The notes under the pieces are model-generated. The model was not told the origin of the DNA. It ran no database searches and was given only the letters and a program-made list of their open reading frames with translations. A program made the position numbers and the translations under genes. This document shows positions 22,076 through 34,016 of a stretch of DNA of 64,000 nucleotides, piece after piece. The DNA is from Cephalotrichum gorgonifer (taxonomy: Eukaryota > Ascomycota > Sordariomycetes > Microascales > Microascaceae), in NCBI GenBank assembly GCA_900312665.1, contig ONZQ02000003.1, forward strand, positions 2,977,728 through 3,041,727, given 5' to 3'. Every line of letters begins with the position of its first letter. The stretch's first letter is position 1.

Positions 22076-23510
22076 TCACTCGAGCTCCACCTTGATGGCA
22101 ATGATGTTTTTGGACAGGAAGCCCGTGACCCACAACCATGCCTTCCTCTTCCCTCCCTCACTAGCCGGGTCGATGGCCAACAACAGAGCTGTAGTCGAGG
22201 TCCGGATCCTTGTGCCATCATCGGCGAATATGGCCTTCGCATCCCAGTTCTTGTGGGCCCTCTTCCCCCCCTTGGGCACAAACCAGACCATAATCCCATC
22301 CTTAGCCGATGGATCTCTACTATGCTCGGAGATATCGACACCGTTCAGCACTCCCGTGAGAACAAAACCGCCCTTATCATCCCCGTTGGTAGCATATGGA
22401 TCAGAGAAGTAGGTAGGGTTATCAGCAACGGTATCAACAAGAATCGAATCGGTGACAAGCAGTACGATGTTTCCTGCCTTCTCGACTAGTTTGCAGAGAT
22501 TAAGCGTGCCACTCGCGGCGGTCGCGACGAGTACCTCCCCCGGAGTTCTACCGCGGCCTAGCCCGTTGTTATTGTGCAACTTATCGAGAGCGACCGTGCC
22601 ATGAACCCCGTTCGAAGCATCGGTAGAACTCGGACCAGTGTCTGTGAGTCGGAGATGAACAACGGACGACCACTTCGCACCGTAGGTAACGTCCTCAATA
22701 AACCGCAGGGGTCCCTCGCGGTAGTAGTGATCGTTCGTGACGAGGACCGAGGTGAGATTTAGCGCCAAAATGTCGTTAGGCGTTGTGATCAGCGGATGAT
22801 GAATCGAGCGAATATGCTTCACTGAGGAGGTGCCGATGACATGGTGGAATAGCTCCAACTGGGAACGAGCCTTTATACGAATCGTCTTCTTGGGGGGGTT
22901 ATCGCTGGATTCGTGGGCTTCGCTCGCGAGATACTCGGGGTGGGGTGGGTGATTGACGGCAAATATATACACGGCCTCGCCGTCGGGTCGGTCCGGGTCT
23001 GATATCACATCGATTCCATGAGTGATGAAGGGGCCTTGAAAGTTGTCGAAGGTGAGTTTTGTAGATTGGAAGGTCTACAACGGGTCGACTAGAGAATTAG
23101 CATCCGCGATTTATCTAGCTTGGATTGAAGCCGGATGTAGTGTCCATCATCACGGGATAGATGTCGAGACGACAGACCTCTGGGTCGATGACGTGAAACG
23201 ATCCTCTCGCAGTCTCTGCTAGCACTGGATCATCAAAAATAGCCACCGGCGGAAACCACGCGTATCGCGTCTCCTCCGTGTCCTCACATGCCGTAAAGAG
23301 AAGGTTGCTCGGCTTATGAAAGTGGAGATCCTCGCAGTGCGTCGTATCGGCGATAGTAATCACCTCACTGGACTCAAAGGCGGATAAGTAATCCGGCCGC
23401 TGCAGAATGCCGACAACCTTGAGTAGCCGAAAGATGTCGGCCCCGAAAATATAGGCGAACCAGGCTGCGATGAGAGCGACCGCGATGGCACGGTGATAGT
23501 TCAGCTCCAT
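22076..23510 (-). CDS. Paraoxonase-like lactonase/arylesterase, membrane-anchored
   Basis: Six-bladed beta-propeller hydrolase of the serum paraoxonase group, expected to open lactones or hydrolyse aryl esters with calcium. Exons 23510-23178 and 23074-22076, intron 103 nt, 443 residues. An N-terminal hydrophobic segment at ~8-27 (IAVALIAAWFAYIFGADIF) is a signal anchor, as in PONs. Family residues visible: Glu60-Asp61 (HCEDLHF, structural/catalytic calcium), HGID with His130, Asn211-Asp212 (TTPNDILALN), and TNDHYY with Asp226-His227; an Asp-Asn pair (VADNPTYF) is near the expected later calcium site. The intron donor is GTCTGT, weaker than usual, but the frame joins in phase and restores the HGI block. 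The ATG at 23510 lies in ccATGG; the longer frame has only GTG. Fungal PON-like genes are little studied; mycotoxin lactones or bacterial acyl-homoserine lactones are possible substrates (inference). Confidence 0.88.
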
Positions 23511-24118
23511 GGCCACCGTGATAAATATGGGATCCTGGTGCGTTGCCGTGGACACTTTAGGACGCGGGCGAAAGTGGGAAGGGTATAGTTAGGGGAAGAT
23601 TGAATGTGGGAAGTGAGACGCGAAATCACATGCAAGGTTGCATCCACATGACAGACATAATGCCCCAGATTGCCAAGGCCCATATTTGTCAACAGGTTGT
23701 CCTCGAGACTGTATCCATGGCCAGAGGGATACCCAGCACAATAGCCCGTCACGAGTAGTACGATATCGAATTTATCACCAGTCCGTACACACTTATTTGA
23801 AAACTTGATATTATTGGTGTGAAGAGATTGTTCTAAAATATGTTGTATGGTAGCTGATAGTGGGGCCCTTATCACTGGTAACCCCCCCTGCATACAAGAA
23901 CCTTGACTGGCATTCTTGAATTTCTTTTGACAATACATGCTAATGACACAACTTGGGCAGAAGAATGATGACGTGTGCCAGGTGGTACGTGGACGTTCAA
24001 CTATTCCAGCCTTTGTATGTGTGTACATGGTGGAGGGAATAGTCGGTGATACTGCTCAACACATCGCTTCATTATTCTGGAACCTACCATCACTCAAACA
24101 ATTGCATCATAAATTGAA
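23511..24118. other. Spacer between lactonase and aldo/keto reductase genes
   Basis: Both flanking genes are on the minus strand, so this is the reductase 3' flank plus the lactonase promoter. The open frames here are short and lack motifs. Confidence 0.55.
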
Positions 24119-25297
24119 TCAACCCTCTAGAGGAGCAGTGTCCATGTAGTGGCCAAAGATAGGATCCCGCCCACCACCAACCCCGGCATCTGATACAAGC
24201 TTTCGTAGGGCCTTCTCCTCGTCCGGAGCGATTTCCACGCTGGATGCGCCAAAGTTCTCCTCCAAGTACTTTATCTTCTTCGTGCCTGGAATGACAAACA
24301 TATTGGGGCTCTGCTCAAGTATCCAAGCCAATACCAGCTGTCCCGGTGTACAGCCCTTACGCTGAGCTAACTCGGTGAATGCATCGACCAGGACGAGGTT
24401 CTTATTGAAGTTATCGCCCTGATAGCGGGCCAGCATCGCTCGGAAGTCACCGTGTCCGAAGTCGGCGGCTGAGCGGTAGGCGCCAGTCATGATGCCGCGG
24501 CCGAGAGGGGAGTACACGAAGATGGCGATGCCCAACTCGTTGCAGGTGTCGAGGAGGTTGGTTCCTGAAGGACCTTCGATGTCCAGGGTCCAGGGGTTGT
24601 ATTCAACCTGTACTGCGGAGATGGGGTGGACGCTGTGTGCGCGGCGGACCGACGACGAGGAAATTTCCGAAAGGCCGATGTACTTGATCTTGCCCTCGCT
24701 ATATTTTGGTTAGCAACGAGATCTAGGACCAAGACTTCGACTGCTGGTAGGTGAGCGGTCCAGTAGCATAACTTACTCCACAAGGGCTTTCATTTCGCGA
24801 ATTGTTTTCTCGATCGGTACGTTGGAATCAACACGGTGGACGTAGTAGAGGTCGATATAATCTACCCCAAGCTTCTTTAGGCTCTCGTCAATGCACTTCC
24901 TGCAGTATTCCGGAGAAGAGTCGAATGCGAAGCCGCCGAACGCCTCAGCACTAGGTTTCATCCCGAACTTGCTAGCGAGGAAGATGTCTGCGCGGCGCTC
25001 GGGGTGGAGCTTGAACCATTTCCCGATGACATCTTCGCTATCTCCGTAAATATTCGACGTGTCCCAGTTGGTGCAGCCGATCTCCCAGGCTCGGTCGAGC
25101 ACCGCAAAGCGCTCTTCGTCAGTTCTAGCGTAGGGGTTAGTGGGGCTAGGTCGCGGAGTGGATTGCGGGGTAAGGTGGACGTACCCGCGGGGTCCATAGC
25201 CTTCGATACCGAGTCCCATGAGGCCGAAGCCGATGGTGTTGACGTTAGGGCCGCCCTTGCCGAGTTGGCGCAACTTGGGTTTGGTGGGAGAAGACAT
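24119..25297 (-). CDS. Aldo/keto reductase (AKR13-like)
   Basis: Cytosolic NADPH-dependent carbonyl reductase, 366 residues. Exons 25297-24777 and 24698-24119; the 77-nt intron (GTAAGT, branch GCTAAC) joins ALVD to EGKIKYIGLSE. The catalytic tetrad is complete: Asp79 and Tyr84 (NWDTSNIYGD), Lys110 (ASKFG) and His154 (YYVHR). The C-terminal NADPH motif is FVIPGTKKIKYLEEN. A proline-rich insertion of about 25 residues (~32-58) follows the first strand. Family members act on short aldehydes, pyridoxal or secondary-metabolite carbonyls; no specific substrate is indicated. It lies upstream of the lactonase in the same orientation. A TATAAATA box is about 105 nt before the ATG. Confidence 0.9.
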
Positions 25298-26522
25298 GGA
25301 GGGCGGATAGGACGAGGATCGTCAACAATGTGTAAGGAGTTCTAGCTAGTGGTTGATGCTGAGGTGGGTAGAAAAACAGTGTCAGGGATGCTACGATACT
25401 TGTATTTATACCATGTTCCATTGCATATCTTGGGACCATGGTCCAGCCATCGGCTGACCGTTTCATATAGTGCGATCTAACGAATGTGCGAGTGGGGCAC
25501 ACGGCCATGGTCGAGACCAAACATCAACAGCAACCTTGAACTTTTAACTCCCCGAACTCCGAACTCCGTAGTAGGCCACCTACGCCATATGCGCGTCGAT
25601 CCCGCTATAACCCCCGCCCTTACTGGTCAGAACCCCCTCCCTGCAGGTCGGGAATGTCGGGAATCTCTCGACGACCACCCAATATTGATAAAGCGGAGGT
25701 GGAGTACAGCAAGAGTGCATCAGAACTCGCGCTTGGAGCGCAGGGTCGGACGGAATTCCGCCAACCCACATGGCTCCAGGGTTGCCTTGTGAACCTTACG
25801 ACACCATTCTCACTACGTAGTGTTGCCCAGGACCCGGACTTAGGTTTTAAGCGGGTAGTATCACCGATGTCCCATCAATATTGACTAGGATTCAGAGCTA
25901 CCAAATGCCCTTAGCTCTCGGCGGGGCATGACTGGGGCAGGAAGTGTGGAGGGAAGGCTATGGGGTCTTCCTAGCTTGTCAATGAATTGCGCAGCTAAAG
26001 TAAGGACAGGTAAAGTGGTAGTAAATATGCTCTGGCACAGGCCCACATAAATGCACGTCACCCCAGGAAGGTCGATCTTGCTACGATTGGAGAGGAAAAT
26101 TATGATTGTATTGTCAAAATAAAAAAAGAAGTGATTAATCGCAGAAGGCCTAATTTATTACCGTTTATTAATATAGAGGCTGTTTTACACTAGTCGTCTA
26201 CACATCTTTCCTGTCTCCTGACATTAGTGGAATGCGAAGCCCCGACCCAGGCGAAGTTTCAGGTCCTGCCTGATATGCGGATGGGAGCTTCGTGATTTCA
26301 TCCGCGCGCGAGCGTGAAATCCCCTCTGTCATGTCGTGTAAATATATATTCTTCATGCTTCATGGGATAGCACTGTGCTGGATACGGCCGGATGTCACTT
26401 GAATAACTTGGAAATAGCCTCGATCTTGATGATGGGCAGAGCTGGTGTAGTCTACATGGCGAAGCCCTAGTGGTCGTGAAACGGTTAGTCAAACTCTTGC
26501 TCGTAGTTTCAATGTACTGGTA
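25298..26522. other. Promoter of the reductase gene and 3' flank of the receptor gene
   Basis: About 1.2 kb without a supported gene. Contains the minus-strand TATA box and, near 25551, a short direct repeat of the unit CGAACTC. Confidence 0.5.
25403..25410 (-). promoter_or_regulatory. TATA box of the aldo/keto reductase gene
   Basis: TATAAATA on the minus strand, about 105 nt upstream of the ATG at 25297. Confidence 0.6.
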
Positions 26523-27694
26523 TCACAGGGAGATGAAACGAACAATATCGTGAGCACCGTGCGACTGGAGTATCTTCTCTTGCGAGTCGCTCGTATTTAC
26601 GCTCCGTCCTGGGGATGCTGTACCACCTGCCAGCGGACTAAGCGGGACACTCTTGGTGTGGAAGCTCGCATTGCCGTTGCTGAGCTGGCGATGCCCGCTC
26701 TGGTTGGCGGAGGCATTTCGCGTTCGTTTTGTCGATGCTCGATTGGTGAGGAAGATCTTGAATGCGGGGAGACTACCGACGATGACCGCTAGAGTGGGAA
26801 GAACGTGTTAGATACGACGGGCGGTTTATTGACACCGGGGTCAGACCAGGGGGTAGGAGGCACTCAACATATTGAAGCGGTGAGTGTGGACCATATCATC
26901 AGGAGGGTCAAGTTGACAAAGTGTTGCGGGACCAAGACCTGCTTCGCTCGGACGATGGAGAAGGCAATCATGACGAAGCAGAGGCTGAAGACGCAGACTA
27001 GGCCTAGCTTCTGCTTCATCGAGATCTGCTTCACGTTGTAGATAAGCCTTAGGGGCATGGCCATGACTGCATCAATGTCAGTACATCTCCCAAGGCATAT
27101 CTGGGCGCCGTGGCACCTACTGCACAGATCGGTGAAGACGTCGATCGAGGTGCTGTAATAGACACTCAGATTCGACGCCCATATCTGCTCCGGCTTGCCG
27201 CATTGCGCGAACTCGAAGAACTTCCCCGGGGTCCCGCAGGACAGGGAGAGCGTGATGACGCACCCGACGTAGGCGAGGAAGGTGAATACCGCGAGCACGT
27301 ACCATGCCCGGCGGTAGTGGGTCAACTCGCGGAAGAACTTGAAGTAGAGTGCGAGGAAGCCGGCCTTGACGGACCAGAGGACGGACCAGAAGAGGATGAT
27401 GATGGCGAATTCGTACTTTAAGTATTCCTCGGTGTCGGAGATCAGCTTGTTCAGGTCCGTTACAGGTCGTCCCTCCATTATGGCCGTCATGCTGTAGAGG
27501 CTCGGGTGCTGGATGGTCTCGAGCGTGCAGAGGGTGAGGAGCGCCGCGAGGGCGATGGTGATCCAGTAGTCATCGGCGGTCGGGCGGGTGGCGACCCTGA
27601 GGCGGATCGCGGTGCGAAGTATGACGAAGAGGAACGCGATGCTGAAGGCCGTCCAGGTTAGTGCTAGGAGGGACTGGTGGTCGACGGATACCAT
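26523..27694 (-). CDS. PTH11/SAT4-type seven-helix membrane protein
   Basis: Putative fungal-specific receptor of the rhodopsin-like PTH11/SAT4 superfamily in the plasma membrane, 345 residues. Exons 27694-27121, 27066-26869 and 26788-26523. The first intron (54 nt) joins DVFTDLC to IMAMPLRLIYNVKQ, the diagnostic loop and helix of the family; the second (80 nt, unusual donor GTTGAG) joins WSTLTASI to VIVGSLPAFKIFL, again a family hallmark. Seven hydrophobic segments are visible, with a ~65-residue Ser/Asn-rich cytosolic tail. It lacks the N-terminal CFEM domain of some members. I start at 27694 (accATGG); an in-frame ATG at 27892 would add 66 proline/serine-rich residues. It is divergent from the secreted protein at 29781. 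In plant pathogens PTH11 senses surface cues; the ligand here is unknown. Confidence 0.85.
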
Positions 27695-29780
27695 GGTGAG
27701 CGAAGCCTTAGGGCGCGGGGCATGGTTCGGCGAGCGGAGGGGGGAGGGAGCAATCGCGTCGCGAGTCGAGGGTGGGGATGGGAGGGGGATCCGTGCCCCG
27801 TTTATACATGGGTTTGTTGACGGGGACGGGGAGGACCGTTTATGGCTGGCGTCGGGGAGCGTTGATGAGTGGTTGACATTCCCCCGAGGCATGGACGCCA
27901 CTCAAACGGCTGCCGACGAGAGGGCTCCATATTTGGTGATTCTTCCACTCCGGGCATGCGATAAGTGATATATCGATATATATCCTTGTCTCGTAAAGGA
28001 GAGATTTACCAGAATGGGGGCGAATCCGCCAGACGAATAGGGGTGTAAGCGCCAGTAGAAGGGGATGCTCTGGTCTAAGAGGTCTAGTTCGCGGACAGAG
28101 CCGTGACTGTCACATGTCGTGTGGATCGTTGGCCACCCACCAGGACCCAAATGGGGGACGCCATAGGCCGAATGGTTTCGGCTGAGGCCTCGATAATCTT
28201 CTGTGTGTGCTGAGAATCCTATGATGCGGGATATTATTGGTCGAGAAGCATGTCTTGGTTCACAGTGATGGCCAGGGGCGACCAGAGATTCTGACCTATG
28301 GACAAGCAGGATAGAAATGAATCTGGCCAATCAAGGGTCTATCTACCTGGGACTGGGCTCGCCCCTCTCCTCTTGCTCAATCCTTGGCTTGCTCCTGAGT
28401 TGAAATCACCGACGAATGATGACTATTATTGCTTCGTTCTCTGCTCCGGTCACCTGGAAGACGGATCGAAAATTCCCCGCCTTATTAGGAGAAGTGCCGG
28501 GTCTTCCGCGTTCTGCTCGCATCACCCTTGTAAAACTGGCGGTATGCATGGCTCCACATGCAGAACATCGCCATTGCTGCTTTGGTAAAGATCCCATCAC
28601 ACATCCAGCCACCTGCACGACCCCCGCACCCAGCTCCGGTTGGGTGGTCGAGATCTCGTCATGAGACAATGATGAAGGTTGGTCAATCGTGGCGTTGGGC
28701 TTGAATCAGGTCCAGAAGGAGGTCTATATGATCTGGCTATCCCTCCACGAAACGTCTTCCCCAGTGCCCCTGAACTTTTTCGGCCATTCTATCCGTCGGT
28801 TTGATCTCAGCAAGGGCGGAACAGGGCGTCGCTGCCCGGCCTGCACCCAATATTTTCGCCACACCCCAGCCCCCCCACGAATGTACCTCGCAAGGGCACA
28901 CATGGGCGATTCGCTACCAATAATGCACTCCGAAAACGATCGCCGCCAGTCTACCTTTGAGATTGTATACGACCTTGGCCTACCCAGTCGCAGGTGCACA
29001 ATGTCATCGCCTCCGAACGCCGAACGCCTGAACCCCACAGGTGGACCTCAGGTACTGCTGGCATGCACGAGAGCTCCACCAGTGTAACCCGATTGAAACT
29101 GCCACGATTGGGCTCTCGGGAATTTATTCTTTTTTTTCTCAAAAATTGGCACTGGCCGGGCCGGGATTTATTCATTGGGCCCAAGACCACGGCTTGGTTC
29201 CCTCGAAAAGGCGGGTGACAACGAAAACATGGCCAGGCTGGGGAGACCCCGGTAGGTAATAATGCGAGCCCGAAAAAAACTGCGAGAACAGCTCACTCGA
29301 CCAGCTGGGCATGCGGGCCCAGTCAATTTCCATGCAGCTGTGCCAAATACGGCTGGTCTGGAATGCAATGTTTCTGTGCCATGGCACGAATACGGGCTAG
29401 ACACATCGACAAGATGCAGCAATTCCTCCTCCCTTGGGGTTTAGCCTTAAAATATTTCTAGTATTTGCAGGGAACCAGACCGTTGGGCAAAATGGGGCCC
29501 CCTCATGTGGCATGGCTTGATTCGTGCGATACCGACCCGCCACGTTGTTCCGGCCGATTGACGTCAGTGACGACGTATTTTTTAGCATTGGCTGGACTGC
29601 TTGCTGCATTTGGTACGGGGAGGTTGGGGCTTCAGCACGGACAATAAGACACCGCTCATTTCCCTCCACATTTTTCCCTTGGGGAAAGTAGTTTGGGGGA
29701 AGCTATTTATTGTCTCACTTGTCTCCACACACTCTCTTTTCGTTTTCCGTGGTGGAAGGGAACTGGCGAGATATCGAGCC
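27695..29780. other. Divergent region between receptor and secreted-protein genes
   Basis: About 2.1 kb. Short frames on both strands lack motifs and none could be spliced into a convincing gene. Includes the promoters of both flanking genes; a ctatttattg element lies near 29702, about 75 nt before the + strand ATG. Confidence 0.5.
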
Positions 29781-30830
29781 ATGAATTTCCTGCTCCGCGT
29801 GTTGAGTCTTACACTTTCCCTTGCGTGTCTGGTCTCGCCTACATGGGGACGGCCGGCGTTCAAGAAGTGTGACTACCGAGCACGGAATTTTAACACCATA
29901 TCCAGCATCTACAATCTCACCGTCTACCCAAACCAGGTGCCCATCATCTTCGGCGGCGCGGGCAACGTTCCAGATGGGCTCTTTAGCCACAGCGTGGCAG
30001 GGAGAGTCTATCCCGTCGGCAACTTCAAGGGCTTCGAGGATTCGATCGAGTACTTCTTCGCGCTTGCGCCGCTCCCGCAGGGGAACATCAAGTCTGCGGC
30101 GATTACGAGCTACAAGATCACCTCGTTCACTTCCGGCTGTCGGAATGTCGCGGCTTCCGTTGTTTACCTCTACTCCAGCGTGGTAGACCCGGCATCGCCG
30201 GACTTCGGGAAGCCCCTTGCGCCTTTGAAGCAGGTTAGTCTATGCTCTACGACTTTTCTTCTGCGTTTTGTTTAATAGTGGCTAACTTTTGTTCTTTTCA
30301 GGTGGCCTTCTGGAGGTTCGATGGCCAGGGCGCGGTCGTGAAGTACGATGCCTGGATTCCGAGTCTCGACAGGTGGATTGAACTTATTGACGGGACACCG
30401 TCGACGGATCCGACGTATGAGATGCAGACCATCCAGAGGGTTTGTGCGACCGCCCAGTTGACGTGTAGTGGGCCCAATCAGCAGTGGGGGAGCGTTGAGG
30501 AGTGCGTGGCCGACTTGTCACAGAGGAAGTACGGGAGTTATAGCAATGCGTGGGGTGATAATATCGTCTGTCGCACGATCCACCTCGTGCTCACCCAGGC
30601 GCGCCCAGATGTAAGCCTACCTCGCCCACCACCCTTTAACTTTTCATCACTCCGTCTTATTTCCACTCTCTGAGAATCGTACTGGCCCACTAACGACTCT
30701 GCAACAGCACCATTGCCCTCATGTCGGGCCTACAGGTGGCGGGAAATGCGTCGACGTTCCCTACCCTGAAGATTTTCTTTCCGACGAGGACCTCTACGGG
30801 GACCTAGTCGGCGAAACGTTTACGTGCTAA
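29781..30830 (+). CDS. Secreted cysteine-containing protein of unknown function
   Basis: 294 residues in three exons: 29781-30233, 30302-30610 and 30708-30830; introns of 68 and 97 nt, both phase 0 with TAAC branch points. Signal peptide LLRVLSLTLSLACLVSPTWG. The mature part is rich in beta-prone segments (IYNLTVYPNQVPIIFGGAG, VAFWRFDGQGAVVKYDAWIP) and ends in a distinctive block: CRTIHLVLTQARPD then HHCPHVGPTGGGKC, finishing with a C-terminal cysteine. About eight mature cysteines are present. I recognise the terminal block as resembling uncharacterised proteins in other ascomycetes but cannot name a function. It is divergent from the PTH11-like receptor and convergent with the amino-acid permease. 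An effector or cell-wall protein is possible. Confidence 0.8.
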
Positions 30831-31319
30831 TGAATAATGACGGAGCGATACCACGCAGCGGTAACAAGTGGCTGCATGCGATCTTTTGTTTATAGATTGA
30901 GACTTCCTTCGTTTGGGCTTTTCTTTTGTTTTGATAAGTAGCTGGGTATGGCTAGACACAGGCACTTGGCGAGGTCCTCTGCTCGCGTTATAATTTCAAT
31001 GATAATGACACTGGTATTACCCGTTCTCCCAAGCCTGGCTTGGTACTTCCCCCTTTCTGTAAAGAGGAAAAACTGAGTGGGACAAGGGAATTCCAGTCCT
31101 ACGCATAATGGGGATGAGGGTAGAGGATCCGAGATATTGTACTAATCCCGCCGCTAATGATAAAAATCTTATATTATATGAGAGAGGTCAAAGGTTGCAC
31201 CATCAAGATGAACCCAGCCCGAGTCTAGGACCAAGTTTACTACATTCATGACCTCCCAACCTTGCCATGTTACCGTACGCCATAAACCATAACCATGTAC
31301 CTTGCCGAACCCGTGTACC
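30831..31319. other. Convergent 3' region
   Basis: Spacer between the secreted-protein gene (+) and the amino-acid permease gene (-), ending toward each other. AT-rich; no gene recognised. Confidence 0.55.
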
Positions 31320-33085
31320 TTACCTCGGAATATGAATCAACCGAGTAATGGTTGTGCCGTCTTGTAAAACATCCGTCTCCTCGTCTAGTCTATACCCTCT
31401 AAAGTACGGAACGGCGACAGTCCACAAGTACCAATATACACATGCAAAAGCAAGGCTGCGCCAAGTTAGCGGGCAAGTCCTCAGACATTATGGTTGTAAG
31501 AAGAGAAAGACTTACATGCTCAGGCCAACGATTGCGTAAGCTGGGAAGCCACCAGGCGCGAAGAAAGGTGCCACTATCAGCGAGCTACTAAGACCAAGCG
31601 TAACAAGCACTGCAGGAATCCAGGCTTTGAATGGTCTCTGTAGGTCAGGTCGTTTGAACCTGAGCCATATGAGTCCACCGCCAATAGCAACGGATATGAA
31701 CTGCCCGGGATATCCCTCGACAGAGAGAATGAACGAGTATACGTCGCTCGATGGAGGCACTACGATGACAAGGAAAGAAGGAATAAAGTGCAAGAGAAGA
31801 CCGCCTAGGGGCGAGCCGAAGGGTCTGGTAGAGGACAAGAGCTCTGAGAATGGCAAGAAGCCTTGGCGGGCGATTTCCTGCTTCAGGCGAGCCTGGCAGA
31901 CGCACTGTGAGCCGAGATTCTTCGCTCATGGATAAAGGGGCGTACACTTACCTGTGCGAAGATAACCACCATCACGTTTCCCACAGCCGAAAGTGCGATG
32001 GCCAAAGGCAGGACGATTCCACCAATATGATGTCCGAAGAGGCGCTCAAAGAATAGCGCCGCTATCATCTCACCGCTTCCCTTGATTTCGTCAATAGGCA
32101 CAACGAGGAAATAGGCAACATTAATCAGAGTATAAAGGGAGGCGGCCGTGAAGAGGGCGGTCGAGGTAATCGAGGGAAGCGTGCGAATGGGATCCTTGAC
32201 TTCGTTAAGGATATTGTTGACATTGTCCAGGCCCGAGTACGAGTAGATTATTTGGAAGTAAGCGACTGAGATAGTTCCCCAGTTCCATACAGAACCTTCC
32301 CAAAGGTCGTCCCAGACAGGCAGGGACCGATCAGCTCGGACGTCGGATGCCTCGCGAAATAGGACGACGTAGATTCCCGATAAAATCATGAAGATTATGA
32401 TGCCGACCTTCATCCATCCTAACCAGTTTTGGATGCGAATACCGAGCTTGGGTAGACAGCCGTGGATGAAGGTAATGACAGTCAGAAGGCCCACGGCGAC
32501 TGCCTTCCTCCAGAAATCGCTCACGTCGGCATCGAGTCCCAGGGCAAAGAGGGTGTACCGACTGAAAATGACGCAGTTGGAGGCAGAAAACCCGAGCAAG
32601 ATGATATGGGTGGCGATCAAAGTGGACGCTAAGAACCTAGGATGGCGATACGTGAACTCGAGATAGACCTTGTGGCCGCCGGATCTCGGGAGCATGCAGC
32701 CATATTCTAGAGACACCGCCAGTCCGCAGGCCGCGGCTACGGCGCCTGCGACCCATAGGAGGAGCGCCAGGCCGGGGCTGCCTACGGCTCGGACTATTGA
32801 GCCAGGTGTCGCGAATATGCCGGAGCCAATGACGCGGGATATGACAATTATGTAGGCGCTTCCCCAGGTTACTGTCCGACCGAGGGGAGAGGTTTCGGGG
32901 AGGACGTCATCTTCGGCAGACCGCGAGGGTGGAAGGGTAGTAATGGAGCCGGCCTCCTCGTCTGAGGATGCTTCAGGTCCTTTCGCTAGCGTAGAGGATG
33001 AGGAGGCCCTCGAGAGGCCATCGTTATCTTGGAGGAGAGGCCGCGTCTCGCCATCGTTATCCGCTTCGCTTTCGAGTCCCGCCAT
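31320..33085 (-). CDS. LAT/Mup-type amino-acid permease
   Basis: Plasma-membrane transporter of the APC superfamily, near yeast methionine permeases Mup1/Mup3, 548 residues. Exons 33085-31952, 31892-31516 and 31455-31320; introns 59 and 60 nt. The tail has Ser/Glu-rich stretches, then RTVTWGSAYIIVISRVIGSGIFATPG (split: helix 1 with the substrate-binding GSGIFATP loop), about 12 helices, and SYSGLDNVNNILNEVKDP on helix 6-7. The last exon completes the family ending (VYWYLWTVAVPYFRGYRL, then TDVLQDGTTITRL). The ATG at 33085 is the first; upstream codons in frame are not ATG. Substrate could be methionine, cystine or another neutral amino acid. Confidence 0.9.
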
Positions 33086-33974
33086 GGTTAGATTGGCGTG
33101 GGGATCGCGCTGCGCCAAGGTAGGATTGGCGGCACTTTTACTAGGGTACTGATCTCTCGGGTAGCACGAAGAAGGCTAGCGTTTCGACATGGAATATTAC
33201 CAAGGTGGAAAGCGTGGTCCGAAACATCGAAGTATTTGTCCTTTATCTATGTAAATGTAGGCATGTACGGAGTACGTGTCTTGTGTGTGGGTTGGTCATC
33301 AGACGTGTCTGGGTCGGTGTTCGTGCTCGCACGCAATCCGCTGGAGAGCTGACGAATGTGTCTCGGAGCACCTGCTGAGACCTGAAAGTCCGGAGCCTTC
33401 GGATAATCGAAACGGGCAAGTTCTCAGGGGAAAACTATTCAACGCGCATTCATTCTAAAACCCGGACGATAATACTTTTCCAACAATGAAAGCTTTCAAC
33501 CTAGCTTGAATTTGACTTGGCTGCCTGGACGCGCTCTGGGTATAATCGCGATGCAACTTTGGCATTCCCTCTCAAAGATTTAGAGCCCAATGAACAAAAT
33601 ACACCTCGGGTATAACATAACTGATGGCCTATGATACCGCTTCGCGCAGGCCAGTGTCGCTTGGAATTTATGAATCAGCCATCGACTGCTGGATATGTAA
33701 TATAAAGCTGGAGAAAATGCTCCTCTACCTCTTGTCGGGCGCAACACCTGCGGCTGGAAGGAGCAGTGTCAAGCCCGTGCCGACATTAGCCTGCCAAATT
33801 TTCGGGTTAAAATGTCATGACCTCGTGCAAGGGCGTACGCCCTTGCATTCCAACTTTCAATAGTTTTCATAATCTGCCTCGGAGGTGACTAAACACCCTC
33901 CTCAGAACAGCCCCATCCAGAGCTTTGGAGGTTACATTGGTACCCATGCTCGCAACTATCGTGGAATCCCTGAA

Positions 33975-33976
<2 letters not shown>

Positions 33977-34014
<38 letters not shown>
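33977..34014. repeat. A38 homopolymer
   Basis: Thirty-eight consecutive A, followed by GAAAAG. It may be a simple slippage tract or the tail of a retroposed sequence on the + strand; I could not find target-site duplications by eye. Confidence 0.9.

Positions 34015-34016
<2 letters not shown>

Noticed and set aside
28689..29087. 132-codon plus-strand frame in the receptor/secreted-protein spacer
   Set aside because: No domain and overlapping frames of similar length on both strands, as expected by chance in GC-balanced DNA.
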